Assembly: GCA_014376805.1 (NCBI GenBank)
Contig: JACMQU010000031.1
Location: 41,550-105,549 of the forward strand
Reading direction: 5' to 3'
Length of the DNA stretch: 64,000 nucleotides
Origin: Bacteroidia bacterium
Lineage (GTDB): Bacteria; Bacteroidota; Bacteroidia; UKL13-3
Below are positions 32,042 through 40,458 of this stretch, piece by piece. The notes beneath the pieces are model-generated. The model saw only the letters and a list, made by a program, of their open reading frames with translations, had not been told where the DNA came from and ran no database searches. The number at the start of each line of letters is the position of its first letter. Position 1 is the stretch's first letter. A program made the position numbers and the translations under genes.

Positions 32042-33076
32042 TTATTTTAAAAGGGTAACTGATCCATTGAAGGAATAAGACTTACCGCTATTTCCGATAG
32101 CCTCTATTGAATATCCATAAGCATCGGATGGCAGAGCATCTCCTTTATCAAAACCATTCCATCCATCCAGTATCGAATAAGATTTAAAGATCTCTTCACC
32201 CCAGCGATTAAAAACAGTCATGCGGAATGTTTTTATGCCATGTCCAACCGCTTTAAATTCATCATTTAATTTATCACCATTGGGTGTAAATGCATTTGGC
32301 ATGAAGATATGTTCATCCTTAATGTTGATCATTTTAATAATCGAATCCCTGCATCCAGCATTGTTTACCGAAACAAGTTTTATATAAGCCTGTCCTGTAT
32401 CTATAAAAGTAACATTGATGTTTCGGGCCACAATTTTATTATAGGTAGATTTCTCCAGTTCCCAGCTAACATTATCAAGTGGACTGCCCATATAGTTGAA
32501 CAGTACATGCTGATCTTTGTAAAATACACTTATATCCGGGCTGAAGGATGCAACCGGATTTTTAACTGCTTTTATTTTTATTGGGAAAGAATCTGTCTGG
32601 ATCCCACAAACATTTGCAGAAATTCTTATCACCATGGAAGTGTCCCTTACTAATTTTATACTTATCGAGCTATTAGTATCACCGTTACTCCACAAGTACC
32701 GGTCTCCACCATTTCCCGTTATAATAACGGTATCATTGATACATGCCTGTGGTGGATAATTCACTTTAAAATTCTTACCTCTTATTAAAACAAATGCTTC
32801 AACTTGATCTCCCGCACAATTCAATATGTTTTTTTCGAGAACTGAAAGGTGGTATAAGCCCGGCTGGCTGAACCAATCAACAAGGATGGTTGCCTGACCA
32901 TTTCCGGAGCGGATCCTTCCACCATTAATATTCCATTGATAGGTTGATCCTGCATGTTGATCTACAGAATAGATAACATTTATATCTCCGGCACAAACTG
33001 TATCTATAATCTGTGAGCGAACTTCGCAGACGATGAACAGCAGGAGCAAAAGTGATATGTTAATTTTCAGAATCAA
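32042..33076 (-). CDS. PKD-like protein with gliding-motility-type (CHU_C) C-terminal T9SS domain
   Basis: GSTYQWNINGGRIRSGNGQATILVDW PKD-like; CHU_C: FMPNAFTPNGDKLNDEFKAVGHGIKTFRMTVFNRWGEEIFKSYSILDGWNG...SYSFNGSVTLLK. Confidence 0.93.
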   Translation of the reverse strand: MILKINISLLLLLFIVCEVRSQIIDTVCAGDINVIYSVDQHAGSTYQWNINGGRIRSGNGQATILVDWFSQPGLYHLSVLEKNILNCAGDQVEAFVLIRGKNFKVNYPPQACINDTVIITGNGGDRYLWSNGDTNSSISIKLVRDTSMVIRISANVCGIQTDSFPIKIKAVKNPVASFSPDISVFYKDQHVLFNYMGSPLDNVSWELEKSTYNKIVARNINVTFIDTGQAYIKLVSVNNAGCRDSIIKMINIKDEHIFMPNAFTPNGDKLNDEFKAVGHGIKTFRMTVFNRWGEEIFKSYSILDGWNGFDKGDALPSDAYGYSIEAIGNSGKSYSFNGSVTLLK

Positions 33077-33102
33077 TTTTTTTGGATTATTTTTTCAAGC
33101 AG

Positions 33103-33129
33103 GTGTCCGCCTCAAGCAGGCGGACACCA
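33103..33129. repeat. GC-rich perfect palindrome (11-bp stem, 5-nt loop) with embedded CAAGCAGG direct repeats
   Basis: GGTGTCCGCCT CAAGC AGGCGGACACC; CAAGCAGG at 33097-33104 and 33114-33121. Confidence 0.8.
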
Positions 33130-33164
33130 TTTTATTTGTAAACAGGGTAGGATTTAAATTAAGA

Positions 33165-33824
33165 TTAGTAATGTATAATTGCCGAGGTAGTTGGTTTTGG
33201 AAATACAGTAACTGATGCAGTACCTGAATAAGTTCCAGTGCAGCCAAACCTGTCTGTTAGTGTAGTTGCTACATATCCTTTTACACCAGGAGTTGTGAAT
33301 ACCTGAGAGTTGAAATTATACTTTGTTGAAGAAGTAATTACTGATCTGGTAGTTCCAGCTTCTGTGTATTGTACAGACCATGGAGCATAACCTGTAAAGT
33401 TCATTTCAAGCTTGTTTAAAGTTGTTGCTGAGTTTAAACAGATAGAATCCGTTCCGCTTAATACAACTGTTGGTGGAGCCAAACGTACTACCACTAACTT
33501 AACAGGATCACCCAAACAACCTAAGGTATTTGCTTCAACAACAGTAAGGGTGTCGATGCCCGGTGTAGCAGACCAGTTAACGGTAATAGAATCTGTTGTG
33601 CCTCCGCTTGTTTTTGTTCCACCACCACTAAAAGTCCAGGTGAAAGTACTGCCCGGTAAACCAGATATTTTATAAATTTTGTTTAAGGAGCCTGAGCAAA
33701 TTGAATCGGTTGTTGCTGAGCTTTGTGCATTAGCGTTTGCTGCTGCGAAAGTAGTTAATAATAGCATGGCAGCTATTTTACAAATTGACTTTGTTTTCAT
33801 ATTGATTGTAATTAAATTTTTCAT
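33165..33824 (-). CDS. Small secreted PKD-like protein (likely start 33800)
   Basis: Signal peptide MKTKSICKIAAMLLLTTFAAANANAQ; SGLPGSTFTWTFSGGGTKTSGGTTDSITVNWSATPG; ends PKPTTSAIIHY. Confidence 0.8.
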   Translation of the reverse strand: MKNLITINMKTKSICKIAAMLLLTTFAAANANAQSSATTDSICSGSLNKIYKISGLPGSTFTWTFSGGGTKTSGGTTDSITVNWSATPGIDTLTVVEANTLGCLGDPVKLVVVRLAPPTVVLSGTDSICLNSATTLNKLEMNFTGYAPWSVQYTEAGTTRSVITSSTKYNFNSQVFTTPGVKGYVATTLTDRFGCTGTYSGTASVTVFPKPTTSAIIHY

Positions 33825-34066
33825 GTGATTGTTTTTTTTTTAAGGTTTTTAATATTATTGTTTGTTGTGTTTGTTATTTGTTTTTTGGGTATAGAGTTTA
33901 GGAAGGATTTTAGCTAATATGTTCAATTAATTTATCCCGGACTCCTGGCTTTACACTGAATATTTTTTTGTTTTGTTACCAAAACGGTAACAGGTTTAGA
34001 ATGGATTCTTAATGATTGCATTGTTTTGTTTTTATTGTTATGTATTGCTTATTTTTTATTTCTATT

Positions 34067-37000
34067 TTAATAATGATATAGCGTTGAAGGTCCTGGTAAT
34101 GTTAATATGGTAATTGTCATAATTTTTGAGGCAAAACAACCATAGATATTGGTTTGAGTAACGGTTACATTACCTGTACCTGCTGCACCCCATAACAACG
34201 AAATCAGGTTAGTGGAACTGGTTCCAATAATATTACCACCTGCGCTTGACCATTGGTATGTACTACTGGCTACAAAAGGCACTGAATACACGTGTGTTTT
34301 TCTCGAGCATGGTGTACTATTGCCTGTTATTACCGGAACCGGAGTTGGATTTATTGTTACGTTTTTTGAAACGGTTGAATCGCATCCAAAAGAATTAACC
34401 TGTCTAATACTTACTGCTCCTATGCCTGAGGCACCCCATGTGATAAAACAGGCAGTGTCGGTACTTACACCTATTATTGTGCCACCACTTACTGTCCAGC
34501 TATATGTATTTCCCGACGCTGAAAAAACATAAAATCTGTTGCCTACAGTTGCACATCCGGTATTGGTGCCATTAATAGAAGGTACAGGCGTAGGCCTGAT
34601 AGTAACGCTTACCGATACTATTGAATCACATCCCAAACTGTTTGTTTGTTTTATGGTTGCTGTTCCTGTACCTGCAATACTCCATAATACAGTTATAGAT
34701 GAAGCAGTGTTTGATCCGGATATATTGCCCCCTGTTACAGTCCATAAATAGGTGCTGCCTGTTAAGCCTGCTATTGAATAAGATGCTTGTTTACCTGAAC
34801 AAACAATTGTAATTCCGGTTATAACAGGCACGGGCCTTGCCAGTTTAATTATTTGTTTAGCGATTGTACTGTCACATCCGCTGCCGCTTGTTTGTGTAAC
34901 AGTAAGAGTACCAATACCCACTAAACCCCATTTAACCTGTACAGTATTTGAAATAGTAGATCCTTGTATTACGCCGCCATTTGCTAACCAGATAAAAGTA
35001 TGTCCTGCAGTTGCATTAACAGAATAGGTAAGCAATGTATTTTCACAACTACTGTCTGCTCCATTTATTACCGGTGCAGGTGCAGGTTGAATGGTAATGC
35101 TCTCAAATACCGTGCTATCGCATCCTGTAGAAATAGACTGAGTAAGCAATACTGTTCCACTGCCCGATAAACCCCATTTTATCTGTACAGTATTGCCCCT
35201 GTTGCCTCCCATAAAGCTCCCACCAGTTGTGGTCCACAAATATGTATGACCGGCTACAGCAAGTGTGTTGTAGGTATAAATTCTGTTCTGACAGGTTAGG
35301 TTATTACCTGTAATTACCGGAGTAGGTGGAGCTAATATGATAATGTCTTTTGTTATGGTACTATCGCAACCAAATACATTGGTTTGTTTAAGCGTTAAAA
35401 ACCTGTTGGCTGCAATTCCCCATTTCACTGTTAATGTATTTAATGTGGCTGAACCTATAATTGTACCACCGGAAGATATGCTCCACAAATATGTATTGCC
35501 TGTAATTGAAGCAACAGAATAGGTGTAATTTTTATTTGCACATACACTATCATAACCACTCATCACGGGAACAGGTGATGGATTTATAAGGATACTTTTT
35601 GAAATGGTGGTATCACAATTTGTGGTTGTATATGTTTGTTTTAAAGATATAATTCCGGTACCTGCAACTATCCATTTTACAGTTACTGAATTTGTACCCG
35701 CACCTGATAAAATATTGCCTCCTGAAATCGTCCAGAGATATATACTTGCAGAAGGGTCTGATGGCACGGAATAGGTATAAGTATAGTTATAAGTGCATAC
35801 CGGCGATGGTCCTGAAATAACAGGTTTTGGTTTAGGATAAATTGATACCGGAATTGCTATATTTATAAAATCCATCAGTGTTTTACCGGAGCAACTTCCG
35901 TCCATAAATGTTCCCATTATCGCATTGCCCGCGCCTATCCAGTATAAAGAGCGGCTTAATGGTGCCTGATAAGACCATACAATGGAGTCGTCAACTAATA
36001 CCCTCGCTACACCTGATGCTGAATCATAACAAAAAGTATAGTATTTAAAATTGTCATCATTTGGTACTGTGTAAGTAGTTAATAATGGTCCAATATCCGC
36101 ATAGCCGCCGGCTCCGTTGTTTATTCTCATTTGAATACTAAGTTTACCACCAGTGATATAAAACCGCGTACCTCCCCTGTTAAAAAAATCAGCTTCGGCT
36201 TCATCTCTCTGAAAACTGAAAGTCATACACATTTTACCCCTGTCAAATATGGATCCGGGAATAGTTATATCAGCTCCTTTACTACTTCCGCAATTACTTG
36301 TAATCTGGTAACCGAAACCATTTGAATACGCATCAGTATCACTACTTATTGCATCGGGGCCAATTGTTGCTTTAGTTATAGGGTTTGAGTTCAGGTCAAA
36401 TCTTGAAATGGTTTGCAAACTCCCAATTCCTTTACATCCTGATACTGCTGTTTGTATCATATAAATATAACCGGGTCCTGCATTACCCCAGTTAACCGAA
36501 ATATTGGCTGTTCCCTGTCCACCGGCTATTGTTCCGCCCACTACATGCCAATCATAACTATTACCTGCTACTGCTGGTGTATTGTAAGGTATTCCTAACG
36601 TGTATTCGCATAAATTCAGGGAGCCGGTTATCATTGGTACCGGAGCCTGATTAATAGTGATGCTAACCGTATCTCTTGCAGGCGTGCATCCATTATTGCC
36701 AGTGGTTGTAAGTATAAGTTTAACAATCCCGGCATTTATCTCAGAAAGTGATGGAACATAAATTGCATTAAGGGTAGTATCATACGGAATAAATTTACCG
36801 GTACCGCCGCTCCACTTTCCACCTGTTGCAACCTGAATTCTGCCCCGTAAATTAACAGTGTTTATTGATGAACAAACGGTTGTATCATTACCGGCATTTG
36901 CAGTAAATGGCAAATTATTTACGGTAATTATGCTCGTATCTCTGGCAACAATACACCCTAAAGAATCTGTCATAGCAACACGGTAGGTACCTGCACCAAA

Positions 37001-37927
37001 TGTCTTCACCCTCGATGTATCATTTGTATTCCATAAATATTTATATGGAGCCAATCCACCTGTAGGGTTTGCAGTTAGTGCAAGTGTGGTGCCTCCTCCG
37101 TAACAAATTATGGGGTTTCGTGGTGTAATGGCAACTATTGGATTATCAACAAGTATTACATTAAAAGTATCACAGGTTGATGGGCTTGCACATGCTCCGG
37201 TTACATTACCGCAAACTTTATAAGTAAGGGAAAGCGGATATGAAATAGGCCCGGGTACTATACTAACAGAATCACAATTAGTGCGGCAGCTTAAATAACT
37301 ATTACTGATGGTAGTAGATGGTATTGATGTCCAGGTAAGACCGGCTGTTTCAAAACCTTTGGCTTTAATATAAATTCCGCATGCCGGTGAGCCTGCAAAC
37401 AATCCTTGTACTTTTGGCTTAGGAATAGCTTTAATCTGGTAAATATTTGAATTGCCGCCTGGTTTACAAAAAGTAATCCTGAAAGGACCGGTACCGATAA
37501 GACAAATAGGCTGACCAAAAGATAATGCCGGACCACAACCCACTCTGTAATTTAATGCCCCGCCTGGTATAGCTCCAGATATAATATCTAATTGTATTCC
37601 GGTTGAATTTACACTGAGCGTAATATTGAATTCTACACAGTTGGAAGTGGCGCAACAGTTACCTCCTCTTGTTATAGATGGACTTGTCCAGGTACTATCG
37701 TTATTTGCTGAAAGATTTACATTGTAGCTCGGTGATCCTACGCAGGGTTGTGCCTGAATTGGTTCAGACAGCATTAAGCTAAAAATAAAAATAAGTAACG
37801 TAAAAAAATTAAACTTCCATTTAGTATTCGTATTTGAAAACCTTTTACCAAATAACCTAAATGTAGCAACCTGTTCGGTAAGAACAAGTACTATATTGAT
37901 GATTATTATGGTTATAAGGAATTTCAT
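34067..37927 (-). CDS. Large secreted multi-PKD-like repeat surface protein (adhesin-like)
   Basis: 1286 aa; N-terminal hydrophobic segments; eight related modules of the form PVPVITGxxxxCxxxxxYSVxxxxGxTYLWTVSGGxIxGxxxxNxxxVxWGxAGxGxxxxxQTNxxGCDSTxxxxxTI; ends LPGPSTLYHY. Confidence 0.85.
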   Translation of the reverse strand: MKFLITIIIINIVLVLTEQVATFRLFGKRFSNTNTKWKFNFFTLLIFIFSLMLSEPIQAQPCVGSPSYNVNLSANNDSTWTSPSITRGGNCCATSNCVEFNITLSVNSTGIQLDIISGAIPGGALNYRVGCGPALSFGQPICLIGTGPFRITFCKPGGNSNIYQIKAIPKPKVQGLFAGSPACGIYIKAKGFETAGLTWTSIPSTTISNSYLSCRTNCDSVSIVPGPISYPLSLTYKVCGNVTGACASPSTCDTFNVILVDNPIVAITPRNPIICYGGGTTLALTANPTGGLAPYKYLWNTNDTSRVKTFGAGTYRVAMTDSLGCIVARDTSIITVNNLPFTANAGNDTTVCSSINTVNLRGRIQVATGGKWSGGTGKFIPYDTTLNAIYVPSLSEINAGIVKLILTTTGNNGCTPARDTVSITINQAPVPMITGSLNLCEYTLGIPYNTPAVAGNSYDWHVVGGTIAGGQGTANISVNWGNAGPGYIYMIQTAVSGCKGIGSLQTISRFDLNSNPITKATIGPDAISSDTDAYSNGFGYQITSNCGSSKGADITIPGSIFDRGKMCMTFSFQRDEAEADFFNRGGTRFYITGGKLSIQMRINNGAGGYADIGPLLTTYTVPNDDNFKYYTFCYDSASGVARVLVDDSIVWSYQAPLSRSLYWIGAGNAIMGTFMDGSCSGKTLMDFINIAIPVSIYPKPKPVISGPSPVCTYNYTYTYSVPSDPSASIYLWTISGGNILSGAGTNSVTVKWIVAGTGIISLKQTYTTTNCDTTISKSILINPSPVPVMSGYDSVCANKNYTYSVASITGNTYLWSISSGGTIIGSATLNTLTVKWGIAANRFLTLKQTNVFGCDSTITKDIIILAPPTPVITGNNLTCQNRIYTYNTLAVAGHTYLWTTTGGSFMGGNRGNTVQIKWGLSGSGTVLLTQSISTGCDSTVFESITIQPAPAPVINGADSSCENTLLTYSVNATAGHTFIWLANGGVIQGSTISNTVQVKWGLVGIGTLTVTQTSGSGCDSTIAKQIIKLARPVPVITGITIVCSGKQASYSIAGLTGSTYLWTVTGGNISGSNTASSITVLWSIAGTGTATIKQTNSLGCDSIVSVSVTIRPTPVPSINGTNTGCATVGNRFYVFSASGNTYSWTVSGGTIIGVSTDTACFITWGASGIGAVSIRQVNSFGCDSTVSKNVTINPTPVPVITGNSTPCSRKTHVYSVPFVASSTYQWSSAGGNIIGTSSTNLISLLWGAAGTGNVTVTQTNIYGCFASKIMTITILTLPGPSTLYHY
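34070..35829 (-). repeat. Seven tandem PKD-like protein modules (about 82 aa / 246 bp each)
   Basis: Aligned by eye from KPKPVISGPSPVC to the C-terminus; an eighth related module (PVPMITGSLNLC...) lies upstream, separated by a non-repeat domain. Confidence 0.85.
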
Positions 37928-38461
37928 TTTTTATGTTTAGTGGGCACTTATGCTATTTAATCTGCGTTATATTTATTTGAGCTGCATTACGGGTACAAAC
38001 TAACAACCACACCGAAAAAAAATAAATAGTGATAAATATTTTTGTTTTGTAACTGTATTGTAAAAAAATTTGTGGTGGTTTTATCTACAATTATGAGCGG
38101 CTGTATTCATAATTAAGAACTTATAAAGAAGAAATAATTTGAATTTAATTTAGAATTAACTGAGCTATAATGGCTCGAATATTTTATACGGACAAATAAA
38201 AATTAAAAAGAAAAAACAGCGTAGAAATTGAATTTAATGAAGCTTACAATTTTAAATCTGTATGTATTTTTATATTATTAATACATAGAAATACTTATAA
38301 ATTGCAGATAAAATTATCCTGCCACTGAGGCAAACACTGTTGTAAAATAGAGGCAGGAAATAAAGTTTTTAAGCACCCTGAGTGATAAAAATGAAGAATA
38401 TTTAATAGCTGATAAATACCTTGTATTTAAGAGAAGATTTATAAAAATATAACCGACTAAA

Positions 38462-39865
38462 TTAATCCTTTTGATCTGCAGCGGAAGTCTTTAACACAAT
38501 ACTTTTAATAACAGCATCCAGTTCATTCGCAGAACTAAGTATATAGTTTAAATATTCGTGTGTTTCATGTTCCTCTAGTGCATCAGAATTGAACAAATCA
38601 ACAATACCCATAATTCGCGCTAAAGGTGCTCTTACAACATGCGATTGTGTCCAGGCAATTTCTTTAAGCTTCGTGTTTTGATCTTCAATAGCCTGCAAGT
38701 GTTTGATTCGCTCGGTAACATCTCTTTCAATAGCAATAAAATGCGTATGTTCGCCTAAACCATTTGCCACAGGCGCAATGGCTAATTGCACCCAGTATTC
38801 TGATCCATCTTTATGGTAGTTTATTACTTCTAATTCGCAGGATTCACCTTTTCTTAAACATTCACTTAAAGCATTCAACTTATCTTTACTGGTTTTAGGA
38901 CCTTGTAAAAAACGGGGAGACTTTCCAATCACTTCGTTACTTAAATAACCGGTCATTTTGGTGAATGCGTTATTTACATAAACAATTGCCGGACCAGGTT
39001 CTCCAAGTGGCTCGAATGCCGTTATCATAACTGCATCAGTTGCATTAGTAATTACTGATTCGAGCAGTCTAAGCCTGTTTTCTTCTTCTTTTTGCCGTGT
39101 GATGTCCTGCATTGCTCCAATCATTCTGAGAGGTTCTGCATTCTCACCTGTCATTAAAAAACCTCTGTCGAATATATATTTATAAGAACCGTCAGCACAC
39201 CTGAAACGATATTCTATCTGAAGATGAACCTCGCCTTTCTCATACATTTCAGCAAGAGCTTCGGTTACTCTTTGTATGTCTTCCGGATGCAACTTTTCTT
39301 TCCACCAAACACCAATTTCGGCTATTTCACGGGATGAATAACCGAACATTTCATGAATGCCGTTATTGTATTGCATTTTGTCATTTACAATGTCAAGATC
39401 CCATATGGTATCACTAGTAGCTTTGGCCACTATTTCGTAGCGTTCATTGCTTTTCATCAAACTTATTTCAATGCGCTTTCGTTCTCTGCTATAAGCTATA
39501 CTTTTATAGAGCTGATAGGCATTTAATTCGTCTTTTAATAAGTAATCTGATACCCCAAGAGCTAGTGTTTTTACACCAAATTCTTTATCAGAATAACCCG
39601 TCAATACAATAACAGGAATCTGGCCGGCAAGAAGCAAAATTTCCCGCACCAGTTTATCACCACTCAAATCAGGTAAAGTTAAGTCGAGCAGAATTACATC
39701 AAAATCTTTCCTTATGAGCAATACTGACTGAGCTTCGGCAAATGATTTCGCACGGCTTAAAAGAGTAGATTTTACTTCTTCTTTCAAATAATCGTCAATT
39801 AATATAAAATCGCCCGAATTATCTTCAACAATTAAAAGTTTTAAATCCTGATTAGTAATAGTCAT
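38462..39865 (-). CDS. REC-PAS-PAS protein ending in a lone HisKA/DHp-like segment (no HATPase)
   Basis: LKLLIVEDNSGDFILIDDYL...DVILLDLTLPDLSG; PAS DTIWDLDIVNDKMQYNNGIHEMFGYS and TDAVMITAFEPLGEPGPAIVYVNNAFTKMTGY; tail LKEIAWTQSHVVRAPLARIMGIVDLF; protein ends before any ATPase N/G boxes. Confidence 0.88.
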   Translation of the reverse strand: MTITNQDLKLLIVEDNSGDFILIDDYLKEEVKSTLLSRAKSFAEAQSVLLIRKDFDVILLDLTLPDLSGDKLVREILLLAGQIPVIVLTGYSDKEFGVKTLALGVSDYLLKDELNAYQLYKSIAYSRERKRIEISLMKSNERYEIVAKATSDTIWDLDIVNDKMQYNNGIHEMFGYSSREIAEIGVWWKEKLHPEDIQRVTEALAEMYEKGEVHLQIEYRFRCADGSYKYIFDRGFLMTGENAEPLRMIGAMQDITRQKEEENRLRLLESVITNATDAVMITAFEPLGEPGPAIVYVNNAFTKMTGYLSNEVIGKSPRFLQGPKTSKDKLNALSECLRKGESCELEVINYHKDGSEYWVQLAIAPVANGLGEHTHFIAIERDVTERIKHLQAIEDQNTKLKEIAWTQSHVVRAPLARIMGIVDLFNSDALEEHETHEYLNYILSSANELDAVIKSIVLKTSAADQKD

Positions 39866-39866
39866 T

Positions 39867-40307
39867 TCAATTTTTTATTTTTGTGGGTAATTGAACTATA
39901 GAAATCCAGAAATTCTCAATATAAGATACAACTTTTAAAAAATCACCTACATCAACAGGCTTTGTTATAAAGCAGTTGGCATAATTTTGGTAAGAGAGAT
40001 GAACGTCATTTTCTGACGAGGAAGTAGTTAAAATAATTACCGGTATTTGTCTTAATTTTTCATTTGCCTTAATATTTTTCAGCACCTCATGACCATTCAT
40101 TTTGGGCAGATTTACATCTAGTAAGATCAGGTCAGGGATTTGCACATCCAGATATTTGCCATTTTTTTCTAAGAACTGGATTGCCTCCCAGCCATCTTTC
40201 ACAACAGATATTATATTGGAAATTTTACCTTCATTGAGGGCCTCGGTGGTGAGAAGAATATCACCGTCATTATCTTCTACTAAAAGGATATGTATAGGTT
40301 TTATCAT
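39867..40307 (-). CDS. Single-domain response regulator (CheY/Rcp1-like)
   Basis: IHILLVEDNDGDILLTTEALNEG...PDLILLDVNLPKMNGHEVLKNIK...VIILTTSSSENDV...CFITKPVDVGDFLKVV. Confidence 0.94.
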   Translation of the reverse strand: MIKPIHILLVEDNDGDILLTTEALNEGKISNIISVVKDGWEAIQFLEKNGKYLDVQIPDLILLDVNLPKMNGHEVLKNIKANEKLRQIPVIILTTSSSENDVHLSYQNYANCFITKPVDVGDFLKVVSYIENFWISIVQLPTKIKN

Positions 40308-40458
40308 TGAATACGATGGTTATAATTACAAAATTTACAGGTTGTTAATTGTTCAATAAGTTTTACCAAAAAAATTATTTGTCAGTGAATTATACGACAC
40401 ATAACTTCCTTATTCCGATTATAAATATAAATGAACATTTTCTAATAATCAGATTTTT

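Noticed and set aside
33975-34000. Small hairpin GTTACCAAAACGGTAAC downstream of the PKD repeat gene
   Set aside because: Only a 6-bp stem; possible weak terminator but not supportable.
34212-37655. Antisense and alternative-frame ORFs in the PKD repeat gene (e.g. 34212..34532, 34539..34751, 37291..37536)
   Set aside because: They recur with the module period on the opposite strand of a clear 1286-aa repeat protein and show no independent family features.
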